DNA from: Aphanomyces cochlioides
Lineage: Eukaryota > Oomycota > Saprolegniomycetes > Saprolegniales > Verrucalvaceae
Direction of reading: 5' to 3'
DNA: 64,000 nucleotides
Assembly (NCBI GenBank): GCA_019828595.1
Contig: JAHQRK010000008.1
Coordinates: 1,054,001-1,118,000 of the forward strand
The position numbers and the translations under genes were made by a program. The notes under the pieces were generated by a model that was not told the origin of the DNA, searched no databases, and saw nothing but the letters and a program-made list of their open reading frames with translations. Positions 21,342 to 32,501 of this stretch are shown here, piece by piece. The stretch's first letter is position 1; every line of letters begins with the position of its first letter.

Positions 21342-23105
21342 TTAAGTAGAATTTACGCATATTTTGTAATTTCTGATCGTTTCTAATAGCTGTTCTGCCG
21401 TGGGTCGTTCGTTGGGCACTGAATTAACTAGACTTTGGCCCAAATCAAACAGCGTCTCACTGGGAGAGCATTTGAAACTGAGTATCAAATAGCCTACTCC
21501 CCAAATGTCAACAGACGTTGTATGCAAGCCCGTTATTTCAAATATTTCTTCAGGGTGTTCATGTCGCCACAAATGTACGTCTGGGCAATTTTCTTTTGGG
21601 GATTTCGATGAATCATCAAAATCGACGAGAAACCACTTGGAAGAATTCACTTGCTTGATCACATTTGGCCAGCGAATATCACGATGCATCCATCCAATTG
21701 AGTGAAGCACTACCAACATCCATCCAATTGAGTGAAGCACTACCAATGCCTCAAGCACACTCTCTAGTGCTTGCAAAAGCTCTGTCTCATTCTCTGGGTC
21801 TTTTTTCTTGTCCTTGGATAAGCAATCACGAACTGGACTCAACAGAACGTAATTGCTGCCTTCGCCTATCAAAGTATCCACATTTGGAACGCTGGCTTGC
21901 TTCATCGTGTCATAAATCAACTTCAAATGCTTGATGCGCATGCTGGCTCTTCTCTTGGAAATGTCTTCTTGACTACCGTCATGTCGTCTTTTACTTCAAA
22001 ATCAATTCGTTTCTCGTCAGTACACATATACTCTGGTCGATTGCGTAGAGGACACAAGTTGGAAATCCGCACAAGATATGGCGATATGTTAACAAGCGAC
22101 CGAAAAAGATTCAAACGACCACCAACAGTGCCCAGATTAAAAAATCCCAATTGAAATGCTGAGCACTTTCGAATTCTGGGTTTCTTGCATTGTCTGCCTT
22201 GTTCATTTTGTTCATTTTCCTTGCAAGGCGGAAGGATGGCATGTAGACGCAACTCGAGTCCACAAACGGAGTAGCCAAACAAATACGGTGCTCCACACAA
22301 GTTTATCAACCAATTCTTTGCGAGGTGACTCTTGATCTTCTCCAGAACTTTTTTCTTCCCCGCGAAACACACACACATTAAGCAGGCGAAAAATGAAATC
22401 GGGTCCGTACCTCAGAGTAGATGTTCCTTTGCTGGAGTTTCGATCCCAACTGCAACCTGTACGCTGAAATATGAGGAGCAATGTTTGAAGAATAATGTTG
22501 TCCCAGAAACCATGAAATGAATCTTCCGTTGTTGAGACCGGTATATCATTAAACATAATTTTTTTTATTTGTTCCATCACTTCCGGGCAGTGTTTGGCTG
22601 CGTTTTCTTCAAAAACTTGGTGAATTGATTGAACGGGTGGCCTTTCCAAAACGTTCAAGTGAGCGAACAGACCAGCAGGATTTGCAATTGGAATGAGAAT
22701 TGGTAGAGGGCCAGAGACTTTCTCAACCAGAGGCAATAAATTGGGTAACTAGGAGCACGTCATGATTTCAGTCAACCATTCTTCGTCAAAATCCTCGACA
22801 ATACGCAGTTGATTCACCTTTCCAGGAACAACCACATACAATTCATCATCCTTGCCGAGTTCTACTCCAATCTTGTTGCAAAAACCAAGTTCGTCCTTTC
22901 TGTCAAATGCCGCTTTGTTCGCGTACACTCGCAGATCTGATGCATCAATTAAAGCCAGCTTGTTCGGGTTCTTCTCTTTCACAGCATCCCTGAACTGAGT
23001 AATCGCATAACTCGAAGGAATTTCCACTGCGTCTACTGTCGTCCCCTCGTACGCTTCACCTTTGCCGTCAACTAGAGCAAACCAGACGAGTCGGTTGTTT
23101 GCCAT
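21342..23105 (-). pseudogene. Crinkler (CRN)-type effector with C-terminal kinase-like domain, broken
   Basis: The N-terminal frame (ATG 23105 to 22752) is a CRN ubiquitin-like header domain: it ends in DDELYVVVPGKV and has DASDLRVYANKAAF at the position of the LFLAK-type motif. A TAG at 22749-22751 interrupts it, and the same frame continues (PLVEKVSGPLPILIPIANPA). Frameshifts near 22365 and 21935 separate the middle part from the kinase-like domain, which has HRDIRWPNV (catalytic loop) and FLVDFDDS (DFD in place of DFG). A 30-bp duplication repeats LVVLHSIGWM just before HRD. CRN proteins are host-nucleus-directed effectors of oomycetes, often without signal peptides. One nonsense codon and two frameshifts make this a dead copy. 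Confidence 0.75.
21687..21746 (-). repeat. 30-bp tandem duplication inside the CRN kinase domain
   Basis: Units 21687-21716 and 21717-21746 are identical. Read on the minus strand they duplicate ten residues (LVVLHSIGWM) directly before the HRD catalytic loop, in frame. Confidence 0.95.
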
Positions 23106-23503
23106 CTTCCAGAGATAATGTAGCCAATCAGAGACGGGTTACTGTCAGATAATATATATCAATCGTTAACAGTTTATTTATTTATGCATTATATACATAG
23201 AAAGAGACACTTGGAATCATCAAGGATAAAGCATAACCGCAAAAATTATATTTTTCCCAAATAGTTTTATATATGTAGTTTAATTCTTCATCATCCTGCA
23301 CAAGATTCAATGTTCAAATTTATACAGCATGTGAATGTGTTTGTTAAAGTTGGTACATAAATTAGAATATTTTTACAATATTATTACACTGGAGGAATAG
23401 TATTTTACTACGAAGTAAGATTTAAAATATTCTTTGAATTTATGAAATAGTTATAAATGATGTTCAATAATTATTTATAATCTACCTACCTCTGGGTTAA
23501 TTA
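23106..23503. other. AT-rich non-coding stretch
   Basis: Strongly AT-rich sequence between the CRN relic and a TIR element, with no gene visible. It continues in composition beyond the TIR element (24158-24560), so the element appears to have inserted into a single AT-rich block. Confidence 0.5.
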
Positions 23504-24061
23504 CAGATATCCCCCACTTATTGCAACACTGGATAAATATAGAATATTGGAGGTATAAGTCTTAAGCAAGTATAAAATTTCAAGGTGTCTCATTGGTGTC
23601 TTTAGCGTGAGAAAGACTTTGCCGTTGACTGGACTGTTCGCTGATGCTTGCAATTGACTTTGCCGTTGGCCTTTCACTACCAAAGTTACTGCTCGACTGC
23701 CAGTGTTCTTCAGTTTGTTTTTTGTTTGCCAAGACAACTCGTGGACTTCTCCTTGACACTGCCCGTTGACTTTGCCGCTTGCTTTACAGCTGCCAAGGCA
23801 ACTGCTGGACTTGTCCTTGACATTGCGAGTGGCTGTGGCGTTGGTGTTGGGCTGTTGCGACTGCTGTCCATACTCGCGAAGAATCCATTTTTGCACTTTG
23901 TTTAGCCTGGGTGTTGAGGTCTCAAAATATGCTCGAACTTGCTTCTTCAGGTGAAGTGTCAATCGCTTCCCGTTTGAAGGTATTGCTGCAGCTTGCGATG
24001 TAAGGTCGCCAAAATGCACGGGTTCTGATTGGTGATGTCGTTTGAAATTCAAAAAGTCCAC
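23501..24061 (-). pseudogene. DNA-binding N-terminus of a pogo-like transposase, catalytic part missing
   Basis: The minus-strand frame reads GKRLTLHLKKQVRAYFETST then KVQKWILREYGQQ, which resembles the first helix-turn-helix of pogo/CENP-B-type proteins. Downstream the sequence becomes Ser/Lys/Gln-rich with repetitive low complexity (near 23640-23830) and no DDE motif appears. It lies between the TIRs of the 23504-24157 element. The first codon is not ATG. Confidence 0.4.
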
Positions 24062-24157
24062 AAACCTCTAGAAACGCATAGAACGAACATTCGATGGGGA
24101 ATATAGATAATCAAAAATTATAAACTGTTAGGTGTAGCAATAAGTGGGGGAAATCTA
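23504..24157 (-). mobile_element. 654-bp TIR element with TA flanks carrying a transposase remnant
   Basis: Ends are CAGATATCCCCCACTTATTG (23504 onward) and, on the opposite strand from 24157, TAGATTTCCCCCACTTATTG. The inverted similarity continues to ACAC and is flanked by TA (23502-23503 and 24158-24159). The interior holds a minus-strand ORF with a helix-turn-helix-like N-terminus but no catalytic domain. It is therefore a non-autonomous, internally deleted derivative of a pogo/Tc1-like element. Confidence 0.65.
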
Positions 24158-24324
24158 TATTTCGTACAATTTATGAAATTTTCCGTTCCTACGCCGATAT
24201 ATATTTAGCTGTGTATACATTTAAATGTAATTTTATCGTTACTCATTTTAATTTAAAAATAAAATATTTATCTATATATAATAATACATAAAGTATAAAA
24301 AAATATCTTCAAAAATTAAACAAA

Positions 24325-24522
24325 ATGAAAAGAAGAACTCCAACAGAGGAATATAACAATTTAAGTCATGAAATGAAGTATATTATTATTGATAATAATA
24401 ATATCATTGAAATGTGTGAATGCGGTAAACCTATAGTCAAGTCAAATAAAAAATATCATATTAAAACAAAAACGCATAAAATGAGTATTTCGATTAAAAA
24501 TTATCATACCGTAATGAATTAG
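24325..24522 (+). CDS. 65-residue protein with a CxC...H...H zinc-like motif in AT-rich DNA
   Basis: The ORF starts with ATG in a run of A/T-rich DNA and encodes a basic protein with the motif CECGKPIVKSNKKYHIKTKT followed by H, a Cys2His2-like zinc pattern. Codon use is extremely AT-biased (many AAT, ATT, AAA), unlike the genes nearby. Similar small proteins with CxC(x)nHxxxxxH are common in nucleocytoplasmic giant viruses and in AT-rich protist genomes. A viral or foreign source is an inference from composition and motif style only. Confidence 0.4.
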   Translation: MKRRTPTEEYNNLSHEMKYIIIDNNNIIEMCECGKPIVKSNKKYHIKTKTHKMSISIKNYHTVMN

Positions 24523-24725
24523 ATGTTCCAAAAATATTACAAATGCAAGCTTAAATTATACATAATATATTGCGTGTTCTACTCAAAATTTCCAGGATCG
24601 ATTCGTTGAATCGACCACCATGAATCGATCGACCAATCGACAGACCTGCGAAAAATGATAATTCACTAAGTATGAAAGGTAAAACCTGAGTTTGTCTTGA
24701 CGTGGGAGAAGGAGAGACCAGAGTC

Positions 24726-25856
24726 ATGCATCCACCACACGTGATCACCACCGAGTCTCATTCGACTGTTGCACCTTCACCGACACGACTCTGGTCACCT
24801 CAATCTAGAGGTTCCTACACTACACAGTCCACAGCAGTAGTCAGCCCCCATGGAAACGACCGTGTATCCACCAGACATCGAGTTTCACCATATCCAGAAC
24901 GTGTCCGAACACCCGTTCAAACCCTAACAGTCCCCGCGCAGTCTCAACCACAGACCACATCAAGACCTCCCCTCTATCAACTTCTGCTCCGCCCAATCAT
25001 TAAGACTACAGTCGGTCAACGAGATACATCAGGAGACACTTTGGACGACGTTGTCTTCAACGGAATTTCGTTTCAAGATATCATTTCAAAGATCTGGGAA
25101 GAATTCAGACCCCGCATGCAGTGTCGAGCTATCAAGAATGACGGCGTTTGGACGTCGACGACCGATATGAGTGTTGCTGACTGGAACAAATCCATGCAAT
25201 TCAAAGTAAAGAAGCACATTGTTGACTGTGACAAATCAACAAGCGCATGGCATCAGTGGCTTGTCAAATTTCGTGGACATACCGTTGTGCTGCTTGTCTA
25301 TGTATATGGAATGGCGATAGCAAAAAGTCAAGACTTTGAAGAATTTTCCACGGCATGCATTCGTCCAGAGCACACCGATCGCTCTGGTGCTACTACTGAA
25401 TGCACATTGCAAGAAATTGTTGACAGACTACAAGATCGCTGGGGTACAGTCTTTTCAGCAGAAGCAGTGGTTTGGCGAATGTGGGCAAATGACGTAACTC
25501 GAAATCTCAATCGTTCGACTTGGGACGACGCCATCAACCATCCACCCTCGAACTACATTGCAAGTTTGTTGCGTCCAGTGGAATCACATTTTCAAGACCA
25601 CTTGCAAAATCTTTCACGCACCACAAATGTTGCTCTTGATTGTGTGAAGGCATCCATTGCTGACAACGAGCAGTTGATAAGTGAATGGGAGGCTTTTGGG
25701 CATCGATTAAAAATGCAAAAGGAGCAACTTGAATCGCGAAAGCTGATTATCGAAGCATTTATACGGGACCTGCCGCCGCCTGGACGCAATATTGTTGCTG
25801 ACCCACTTGATGCTCTCGAAAACGTTGAGGATGTAGAGCATAAAGATGATGATTAA
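24726..25856 (+). CDS. hypothetical protein, 376 residues, unknown family
   Basis: A single uninterrupted ORF starts at ATG 24726 (a GTG eight codons upstream is also open) and ends at TAA 25854-25856. The first 90 residues are Ser/Thr/Pro-rich and probably disordered. Residues about 100-290 look folded, with Trp-rich patches (SKIWEEFRPRMQ, MSVADWNKSMQF, AWHQWLVKFRGH) and NHPPSNYIASLLRP. A helical segment with coiled-coil character follows and the C-terminus is acidic. I do not recognise the fold. It has no introns and sits next to a broken IS630-like transposase, so it could be a transposon-borne gene, but no shared termini were seen. Confidence 0.5.
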   Translation: MHPPHVITTESHSTVAPSPTRLWSPQSRGSYTTQSTAVVSPHGNDRVSTRHRVSPYPERVRTPVQTLTVPAQSQPQTTSRPPLYQLLLRPIIKTTVGQRDTSGDTLDDVVFNGISFQDIISKIWEEFRPRMQCRAIKNDGVWTSTTDMSVADWNKSMQFKVKKHIVDCDKSTSAWHQWLVKFRGHTVVLLVYVYGMAIAKSQDFEEFSTACIRPEHTDRSGATTECTLQEIVDRLQDRWGTVFSAEAVVWRMWANDVTRNLNRSTWDDAINHPPSNYIASLLRPVESHFQDHLQNLSRTTNVALDCVKASIADNEQLISEWEAFGHRLKMQKEQLESRKLIIEAFIRDLPPPGRNIVADPLDALENVEDVEHKDDD

Positions 25857-25911
25857 AATAAAATTGAGCAGCTTCTAATCTATGACCGTGAATCCTAGAG
25901 AATTTATATCA

Positions 25912-27037
25912 TCACTTTCTCGCTCTACCATAGCCGAGGGTAGTCTTATGCTCGCACGACAGAGGAGAGACAGGATCAAAATGTCCTTGAATCTTCCAAC
26001 CACAGTGATCAAAGACCTTGCTCATGTCGAAGCTCATAAATCGTCTGAATGTTTGGACAACAAACGGAAGCAGGTTACGTTCAGTGGATTCGACATAATG
26101 ACGTTGAAAGGATTTCTTCACATACCCAAACATGAACTCTATTGGGTTGAAAAAGGGACAATATGCTGGGAGATAAATGACAACAATTCCAACACTTCGG
26201 AGGTAATGAACAATCTCGGCATGACGGTGAATTGCCGCGCAATCAATAATCCACACGGAATTAGGTCCAGGGTACTGGCTAACATGGCGTCTTGGGCTGT
26301 GCACAAAGTGTTGACAGCACCGAACAAATTTCCAACCGATCAAAAGTGTCATCCGTATCAAAGTAGTCAATGACTCCATTGATACCGATAAATGCTAAGA
26401 TAGACACCCGTGGATTCCGTTCAAAATCCCCCCGGATTGCCAGTTTGGAACCTTTAAGCGCATATCCCCGTTTCCGAATCATCCCTCTATTGTCAAAGGA
26501 TGCCTCGTCGAGGAAAACAATGTTTTGGTACGACCAATCCACTTGACTGACCTCGTAAGCAAAACGAAACACATCTCGCTCCTTGATGTGCATTGCACGT
26601 CTCTCCAAGACTTTCCACGTGAGACCAGAAGCATGGAGAATTCTCCAAATGGAAGTCTTGGATATCGAGACTCTGTGAGTTGCAACGAAATCTGCCTGTG
26701 CTTCATCCAAGTACGCAAGTGGGTGTTCGTTGTAGTAATTCACAAGCCATTACCGCTGCTCTGGACTGAATTTTCGTTCAGAACTTGCATTTTGCACACG
26801 CTGGTATTCCCCTGTCGTTTCATACACCTTAATCCAGTTCCCAATTGTTCGCTCGGACTTGTTGAAAACATAAGCTAAATGTTTTCGAGAGAATCCGAGC
26901 TTGTAGTATGCGTAGAGGCAATGATAAACGGTGTTTGCATGTGCATGCTGACGTGTTGCAACTTCTTCCATCGGCACGGGTGTCGTCCTGAAGCAAACAA
27001 AACAATACCCGAGATGAAATGGTGTCTTTTTTACCAA
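25912..27037 (-). pseudogene. Tc1/IS630-like DDE transposase, broken
   Basis: On the minus strand from 27037 the frame has an N-terminal helix-turn-helix (GFSRKHLAYVFNKSERTIGN), a TAA near 26747-26749, then the same frame continues (NYYNEHPLAYLDE). The catalytic domain shows VFLDEASFD (first Asp), a frameshift near 26310, then VWIIDCAAIHRH (second Asp; Cys replaces the usual Asn) and FFNPIEFMFG (Glu), a DDE_3 arrangement. Such enzymes move their element by cut-and-paste. The nonsense codon and frameshift make it inactive. No terminal repeats could be identified around it. Confidence 0.75.
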
Positions 27038-27690
27038 TCAGAATACCTCGTCGGTTATTTGGCGGTCTGGAGAAAGACTCCAGTGAGGCAAATTTGGCTG
27101 AAATTCACAATATTGTATCGCCACTATTATCTTGACATAAATCATAAACCGGAAAATATCGTGATATATCCGTAAATTTTGCCTCATCGTAGTGCAGGGA
27201 GCCTGACTTTTTCCCGATTGTTCAAAATTAACAGGAGTCATAAAAAAGGAATCACTTTCAATTTGTATGTAATAAAATATGTTTGATATTTAAGGAAAGC
27301 CAATAAGAATTCGTTGGGCTGTGAGCCTGACGATAACGTTACCCACTAGAATCGAGAGAAACTCACGATATTTGTCTGTGCTGTGTCTAATCACGAACAG
27401 TGTGAGTGTGAGCCGATAGTTTTTGGACTATGTAGCGACTTCACTTTGTCCACAGCGTCCTTTGATTGCTTTCAAGGTGAAGCAATCAAAGAAGGCTATG
27501 GGCTTCGAGTGGCGAAATATGCCAGAGCGATTAACTACTCTGTGCACAGATAACACCATTCAACAGCAATGGCATTGTAGTTATTGAACACGAGTGAAAA
27601 CACTCACTGCTACCTGGCACATGTTGGGCTTAAACTAATAAACAAGTCTGTAGTTTCTTTAGGTTCTCGATTACGCGGTGCACGTGTGCC
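27038..27690. other. gene-free stretch before the Ty3 element
   Basis: No gene or clear repeat is seen. The last five bases (GTGCC, 27686-27690) are the left target duplication of the following LTR element. Confidence 0.5.
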
Positions 27691-28009
27691 TGTTCTGCGC
27701 TGCGCGGCAGATCGACCAATGAGTCTCGCATGAGTTTGACTCGTGGTCGTCGAGGGCTGTTGAATGCCGTTGAAGGCTGTTGAGCCGCCACGTCAGCCAT
27801 TGTCGTACGTTGAGCTCCATTGTCGTCGTTCTGACGCTATTGTCGTGCGGTTGAAAGATTTTGCATAAATGACGATCTTATTGGACAATATAGGAACAAA
27901 TCAGAGAAAAGGACAGGAAAAAAGATCTGACATTGAATGAACCTCAGTTTGCAATTTGCTTCGGCCTCCGAAAGAGGTTCCTGTCCGGATAAAGACGGGA
28001 GACAAATCA
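27691..28009 (+). repeat. 5' LTR of the 4.8-kb Ty3 element
   Basis: 319 bp, starts TGTTCTGCGC and ends AAATCA. It differs from the 3' LTR by a few substitutions and a 2-bp indel (ATGACGATC versus ATGACGTGATC). Confidence 0.95.
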
Positions 28010-28038
28010 AAGAATTCTTGAGCTTATCGTCCGATCCA

Positions 28039-29031
28039 ATGGGCAACTCTGAAGACCAACGCCGATCGAAGTCACCTGTCAACGTGACTGCTGACCGATC
28101 CCGATCCAGCGAGCCGCAACGAGGCCGTCCCTTGTGTCGACAAGTTTCGACCCCTTTTCGCTCGCCTCCACGATGCAACCCCCCACCCATCGACCAACGC
28201 TTGCCTTTGGGGGGGTACGTCTATCATCAATCTGCGACTGTCGCCCGGACCCCCGCGGCAGCTCCAAATGATCCTGCGACTATCGCCCCGACCCCTGCGG
28301 CAGCTCCAAATGTTTCCGTCCCTGCTGAAACACATGGCACGGCTTAGAACACGCCGCTGCCAGAAGATAACACCGAAGATGTTGACATGGGCCAAGACGA
28401 CGGCTCAACTTTTGTTTGCAACGCGCCTGCACTTTCTCAACCGCCATCGTTCAGCGGGTCAACCAAGGCGGAGCGGCGCACGTTCATCCGACAGTACAAC
28501 AAGTACCTCGACCAAATCAATGCTCTGCAGTGCAACGGTACAAGACCATTTGTCATGCCTGTTAGCGCATGCTTGGACGTGTCAACGAAGAAGCGACTAG
28601 CCATGTGGACTATTGGAAATCGCGACTACCGCACCATCGACGAATCGGAGTGGGAAGCGTGGTTTTCAAAAGCGTTTGATGAAGACCCCCAAGAACTTGA
28701 AGTCATCAAGAAGCGACTGACCTCGGCGATACGCTTTAACACGAGCATCTTCGACGCTGACTCACGCATCGAGAAGATGCTTGAAGACCTTATGAAGGCC
28801 CTCGAACGCGACGACCAGACGTGGGTCTTGGAGCAAGAAGGCAAGATTGTTGTCGATATCATGGTCAAGGCAATCAAACCTACGACACTGCAAAAGTCAG
28901 TTATCCGCCAGCTGGCCATGAATCGAAACAAGCTGTTCAAATCCGATGTGTTTCGCCTGGTGAGACAGACCGACTGCTCAAAGAACAACTGGAGAAGTGG
29001 GAAGAAGCACGCAAGAAAGTTGCCAAGCTGA
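28039..29031 (+). pseudogene. Gag of the 4.8-kb Ty3 element
   Basis: A frame from ATG 28039 encodes a Pro/Arg/Ser-rich N-terminus, has one TAG at 28345-28347, and continues in the same frame from DVDMGQDDGSTF as a Gag capsid-like region (FSGSTKAERRTFIRQYNKYL, then EWEAWFSKAFDEDPQELE) to 29031. Gag would form the particle that packages element RNA. No zinc knuckle is visible before the frame passes to pol by a -1 shift near 28960. Confidence 0.6.
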
Positions 29032-32000
29032 ACCAGCCGGTTCATCAGTCTCTGGGTCGAGAAGCCAAGATCGAAGACATCGTATCCGTTTCGACGACTC
29101 TGCTAGACACCGGCTCCGACGTTACGCTGGTGACGGCCGGTGTGATCAATTCTCTGGAAGACGCTGGTGTGAGTGTGGAGACTGTATCCTGCGACGCCAT
29201 CGAGATACAACCGTATGGTCAAGCAGCTGCCCTCAAGGTCGACCGCCAAGTACAGTTCAAGTTGGTGACCCTCGAGACTCCCTGCGGCCCGCTGGCATTG
29301 CGTGGCCTAAAGGCTTGGGTCGACAATACCACCGACGCCGCTGAGCTGCTGATCAGCCGAGCTGTCATGGAGCGACTTGGTTTCTCTGAAGACGACTTCC
29401 TGAGCCATGCCTATGCCAAGCAAGAAGTCTGGGATGTCAGTGACGTCGACAAACCGTCTGACTTTGCCCGAATCAACCGACTGACCCAAGCGGCTGTTTC
29501 GAACGAGTGTGGTGACGACGGACTGAGCTGTGCCACGCCCGACATCCAAGTTCCACCAGCTGAACTTAGCAACGCTGAGCGCGACCGCCGACAAGCTGTC
29601 GTGGAAGCGGTGCTAGAAGACAAGCTCCAAGAATCCGAGCGACAAGGACTATCGTTTGGTTTCCCGGAGCGACTCCGCAAGATTTTGACGACACATGTCG
29701 ATGTGTTCCGTCTGGAGATTGGCCACGACAAGCCGATTGCTGTGGAGCCTTTGAGAGTGCGTATCAAGCCTGGTGCTGTCCCAGTCAAGTGTGGATTGCG
29801 CCGCTATCCCCCAGCACATATCGAATTTTTAAAGAAACATGTGCGAGAGCTTGAAGCAGCTGGCTTAGTCTACCGAAACAACCGAGCAACGTGGGCCTCA
29901 GCTCCAAGAATCGTTCCCAAGAAAGACCCCAACGACTTGCGCATGACGATTGACAGCCGTCCCATCAACGCGTGCACCGAGCCGATGCCCTGGCCGATGC
30001 CAAACCTCGACGCAGCGCTCACCGTGCTTGTTGGTTCGCGTGTGTACTTTACCCTCGACTGGTTCAAAGGCTACTGGCAGCTGGCGCTCCATGAAGACTT
30101 GCAATGTACTACTCCTTCATGACACCATTTGGAGTGTACACGCCGACAAGAGTGCTCATGGGCCAGACCGATGCTGTGGCTTTTTGACAATCAGCCGTGG
30201 ACTTTATGTTTGCCGACCTCCTGTTCAAGGGTCTGCTAGCCTTGCTCGACGACATGCTGGGTTACGCTGAAACAACCGACGATCTTTTCGACTTCCTGGA
30301 ACAAGTTCTGACCATCTGCTCCAAGTTCGGCCTCAAGCTCAATCCCCGCAAGTGTGATTTCTTCATGAAGAAAGCCGAATGGTGCGGCAAAATGATCTCT
30401 GCTGCTGGCGTCGAGCATTCGCCTTCAAGAATCCAAGGCCTGTGTGCACTGGCACCACCCATCACGGCGGCAGACCTACAGCAGTTTGTGTGCGCTACCG
30501 ACTGGATGCGGGCTCTGGTGCTATCGTCCTTTCCCTACACAATCGAATGCCTGCCGGGAGAAGACAATGTCTGGGGCGACCTGCTCAGCAGATGGGGTGC
30601 TTCGACTCATGCACCCGCCCCCACAGCAGCCGTCCGTCACCTGCTGGCTGTGGTGTCGCCACTGCGACAAGCCGATTTCGACTGGCCAACACCGGCGACG
30701 ATTGTCAAGACTTAACATTCAGCTATCGAAGGGGAGAGAAGCCGCCACCTGACGTGACATGGAATGAAGCCAAGAACCTCTACCTCGGCAAGGAAGACCG
30801 CATATGGGTCCCACCAACTGCCACAGACCTACAGCAGCGCATCTGCATCATTGGCCATCAAGGAGCGGTCGGCCACCGACGCATTGACGCCACGACGAAG
30901 GCTGTCAGCGACATCTTTACCTGGCCTACCCTTGACACCGATGTCAAGTCCTTCGTCCAATCATGCATCCCCTGCCTCAGCGTTGACGGCTCCCTCGTCC
31001 CCTTGGATCCGCGCTCCATGACGAGAAGCCACAAGAACTGATTCACTTTGACTGGCTTTCCATTCCCACTGAGTCCAACGGCTGGCAGAAGATCCTCGTC
31101 ATCAAGGACGACATGAGCGGCTTCGTCCGACTGTGGCCAAGCGAGACAAGCGACGCCACTTCGACTGCCAACGGCCTCCTCGACTCGTTTACGACTTTCG
31201 GGTATGTCCATACCTGGGTCTCCGACAGCGGCTCCCATTTCAAGAACGAAGTCATCGACAAGCTTCGCAAGGCAGCTGGCGCCCGTCACCACTTCACCAC
31301 CGCCTACTGTCCATGGGCTAATGGTACAGTTGAAGTGGTGAACCGTTTGATTCTCCGCGCTGTGAAGAAACTCACGAGCGAGTTGAAGTTGCGAGTCATC
31401 GACTGGCACATTGTCTTGTCACTCGCCCAAGGAGCGCTCAATCACATGCCAAGCGACCGTCTCAACGGTGTGGCACCAGTGACCGCTTTCACTAGACTCC
31501 CTGCCACGACACCACTCTCTGCCTTCGTCAATCCCATCACCAAGGAAGTCACCGTTATCGACTGGCTTGATGAAGCACGACTGAAGCACGTGGCAGAGTT
31601 CCAAAAGTCAATGGACCAACTACATCGTGATCTCGCCTCAACAAGCGCCAAGAAAAGACGGCAAGCTCGGGAGCGACAAGCCAAGAAAAAGTCCTTCCAG
31701 CTCCAGAAGTTCTCAGTGGGCGACTTTGTGCTAGTTGGCCAAGTCACACGACAAGGAAACAAGTTGACTCTCCGATGGCGCGGTCCTTATAAGATAGTTC
31801 GTGTGGTGACCGACTACGTCATGGAGACGCAACAACTGGTGCCTCCATACGATTTATCTCTCCACCATGCGTGTCGACTCAAGATGTATTGCGAAGGCGG
31901 CCGGGATGTCACGGAAGACCTCGCAAATCATATTGCCTTTGGAGAAGAAGGGTTCCATGTGGCCAAACTCAGAAGCTGCGATTCGAAAACGGCCACTACC

Positions 32001-32173
32001 AAGCCCTTGTCTACTGGCTTGACCTTGACGACGCTGAAGCATCGTGGGACACTGTCCAAAGCCTCTACGAAGACATCCCAGTGGTTTTCCGCCGCTGGGT
32101 GAACCAAAGCGAAGATGAAGAAGTGAAGAACATGGCCGAGGCTCTTGAAAAGAACCTCGGACATGCCCTCTAG
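28950..32173 (+). pseudogene. Pol (protease, RT, integrase, chromodomain) of the 4.8-kb Ty3 element
   Basis: The protease has LLDTGSDVTLV (near 29101). RT begins around 29720 with WASAPRIVPKKDPNDLRMTI and VYFTLDWFKGYWQLAL. A frame change at about 30110 and a TGA near 30186-30188 follow, then the active-site region LLALLDDMLGY. After KCDFFMKKAEWCGK and ATDWMRAL the sequence jumps to FPYTIECLPGEDNVWGDLLS, so most of RNase H is deleted. Integrase shows IGHQGAVGHRR, CIPC, VSDSGSHFKN (Asp) and ANGTVEVVNR (Glu), over two frames. A chromodomain (NGHYQALVYWLDLDDAEASW) lies in the last frame to 32173. It cannot encode a working polyprotein. Confidence 0.8.
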
Positions 32174-32180
32174 GGGGAAG

Positions 32181-32501
32181 TGTTCTGCGCGGCGCGGTAG
32201 ATCGACCAATGAGTCTCGCATGAGTTTGACTCGTGGTCGTCGAGGGCTGTTGAATGCCGATGAAGGCTGTTGAGCCGCCACGTCAGCCATTGTCGTACGT
32301 TGAGCTCCATTGTCGTCGTTCTGACGCCATTGTCGTGCGGTTGAAAGATTTTGCATAAATGACGTGATCCTATTGGACAATATAGGAACAGATCAGAGAA
32401 AAGGACAGGAAAAAAGATCTGACATTGAATGAACCTCAGTTTGCAATTTGCTTCGGCCTCCGAAAGAGGTTCCTGTCCGGATAAAGACGGGAGACGAATC
32501 A
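32181..32501 (+). repeat. 3' LTR of the 4.8-kb Ty3 element
   Basis: 321 bp, same ends as the 5' LTR, followed by the target duplication GTGCC (32502-32506). Confidence 0.95.

Larger units (their letters stand above)
27691..32501 (+). mobile_element. Ty3/gypsy LTR retrotransposon with chromodomain, complete ends, decayed coding region
   Basis: The element has LTRs at 27691-28009 and 32181-32501 (TG...CA), a polypurine tract TAGGGGGAAG at 32171-32180 directly before the 3' LTR, and a 5-bp target duplication GTGCC at 27686-27690 and 32502-32506. The interior encodes Gag, protease, reverse transcriptase, integrase and a chromodomain in that order (Ty3 order), with several frame changes, one stop in gag and a deletion of the RNase H region. 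It is clearly GC-richer than flanking DNA. The few LTR differences suggest moderate age. Confidence 0.95.
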
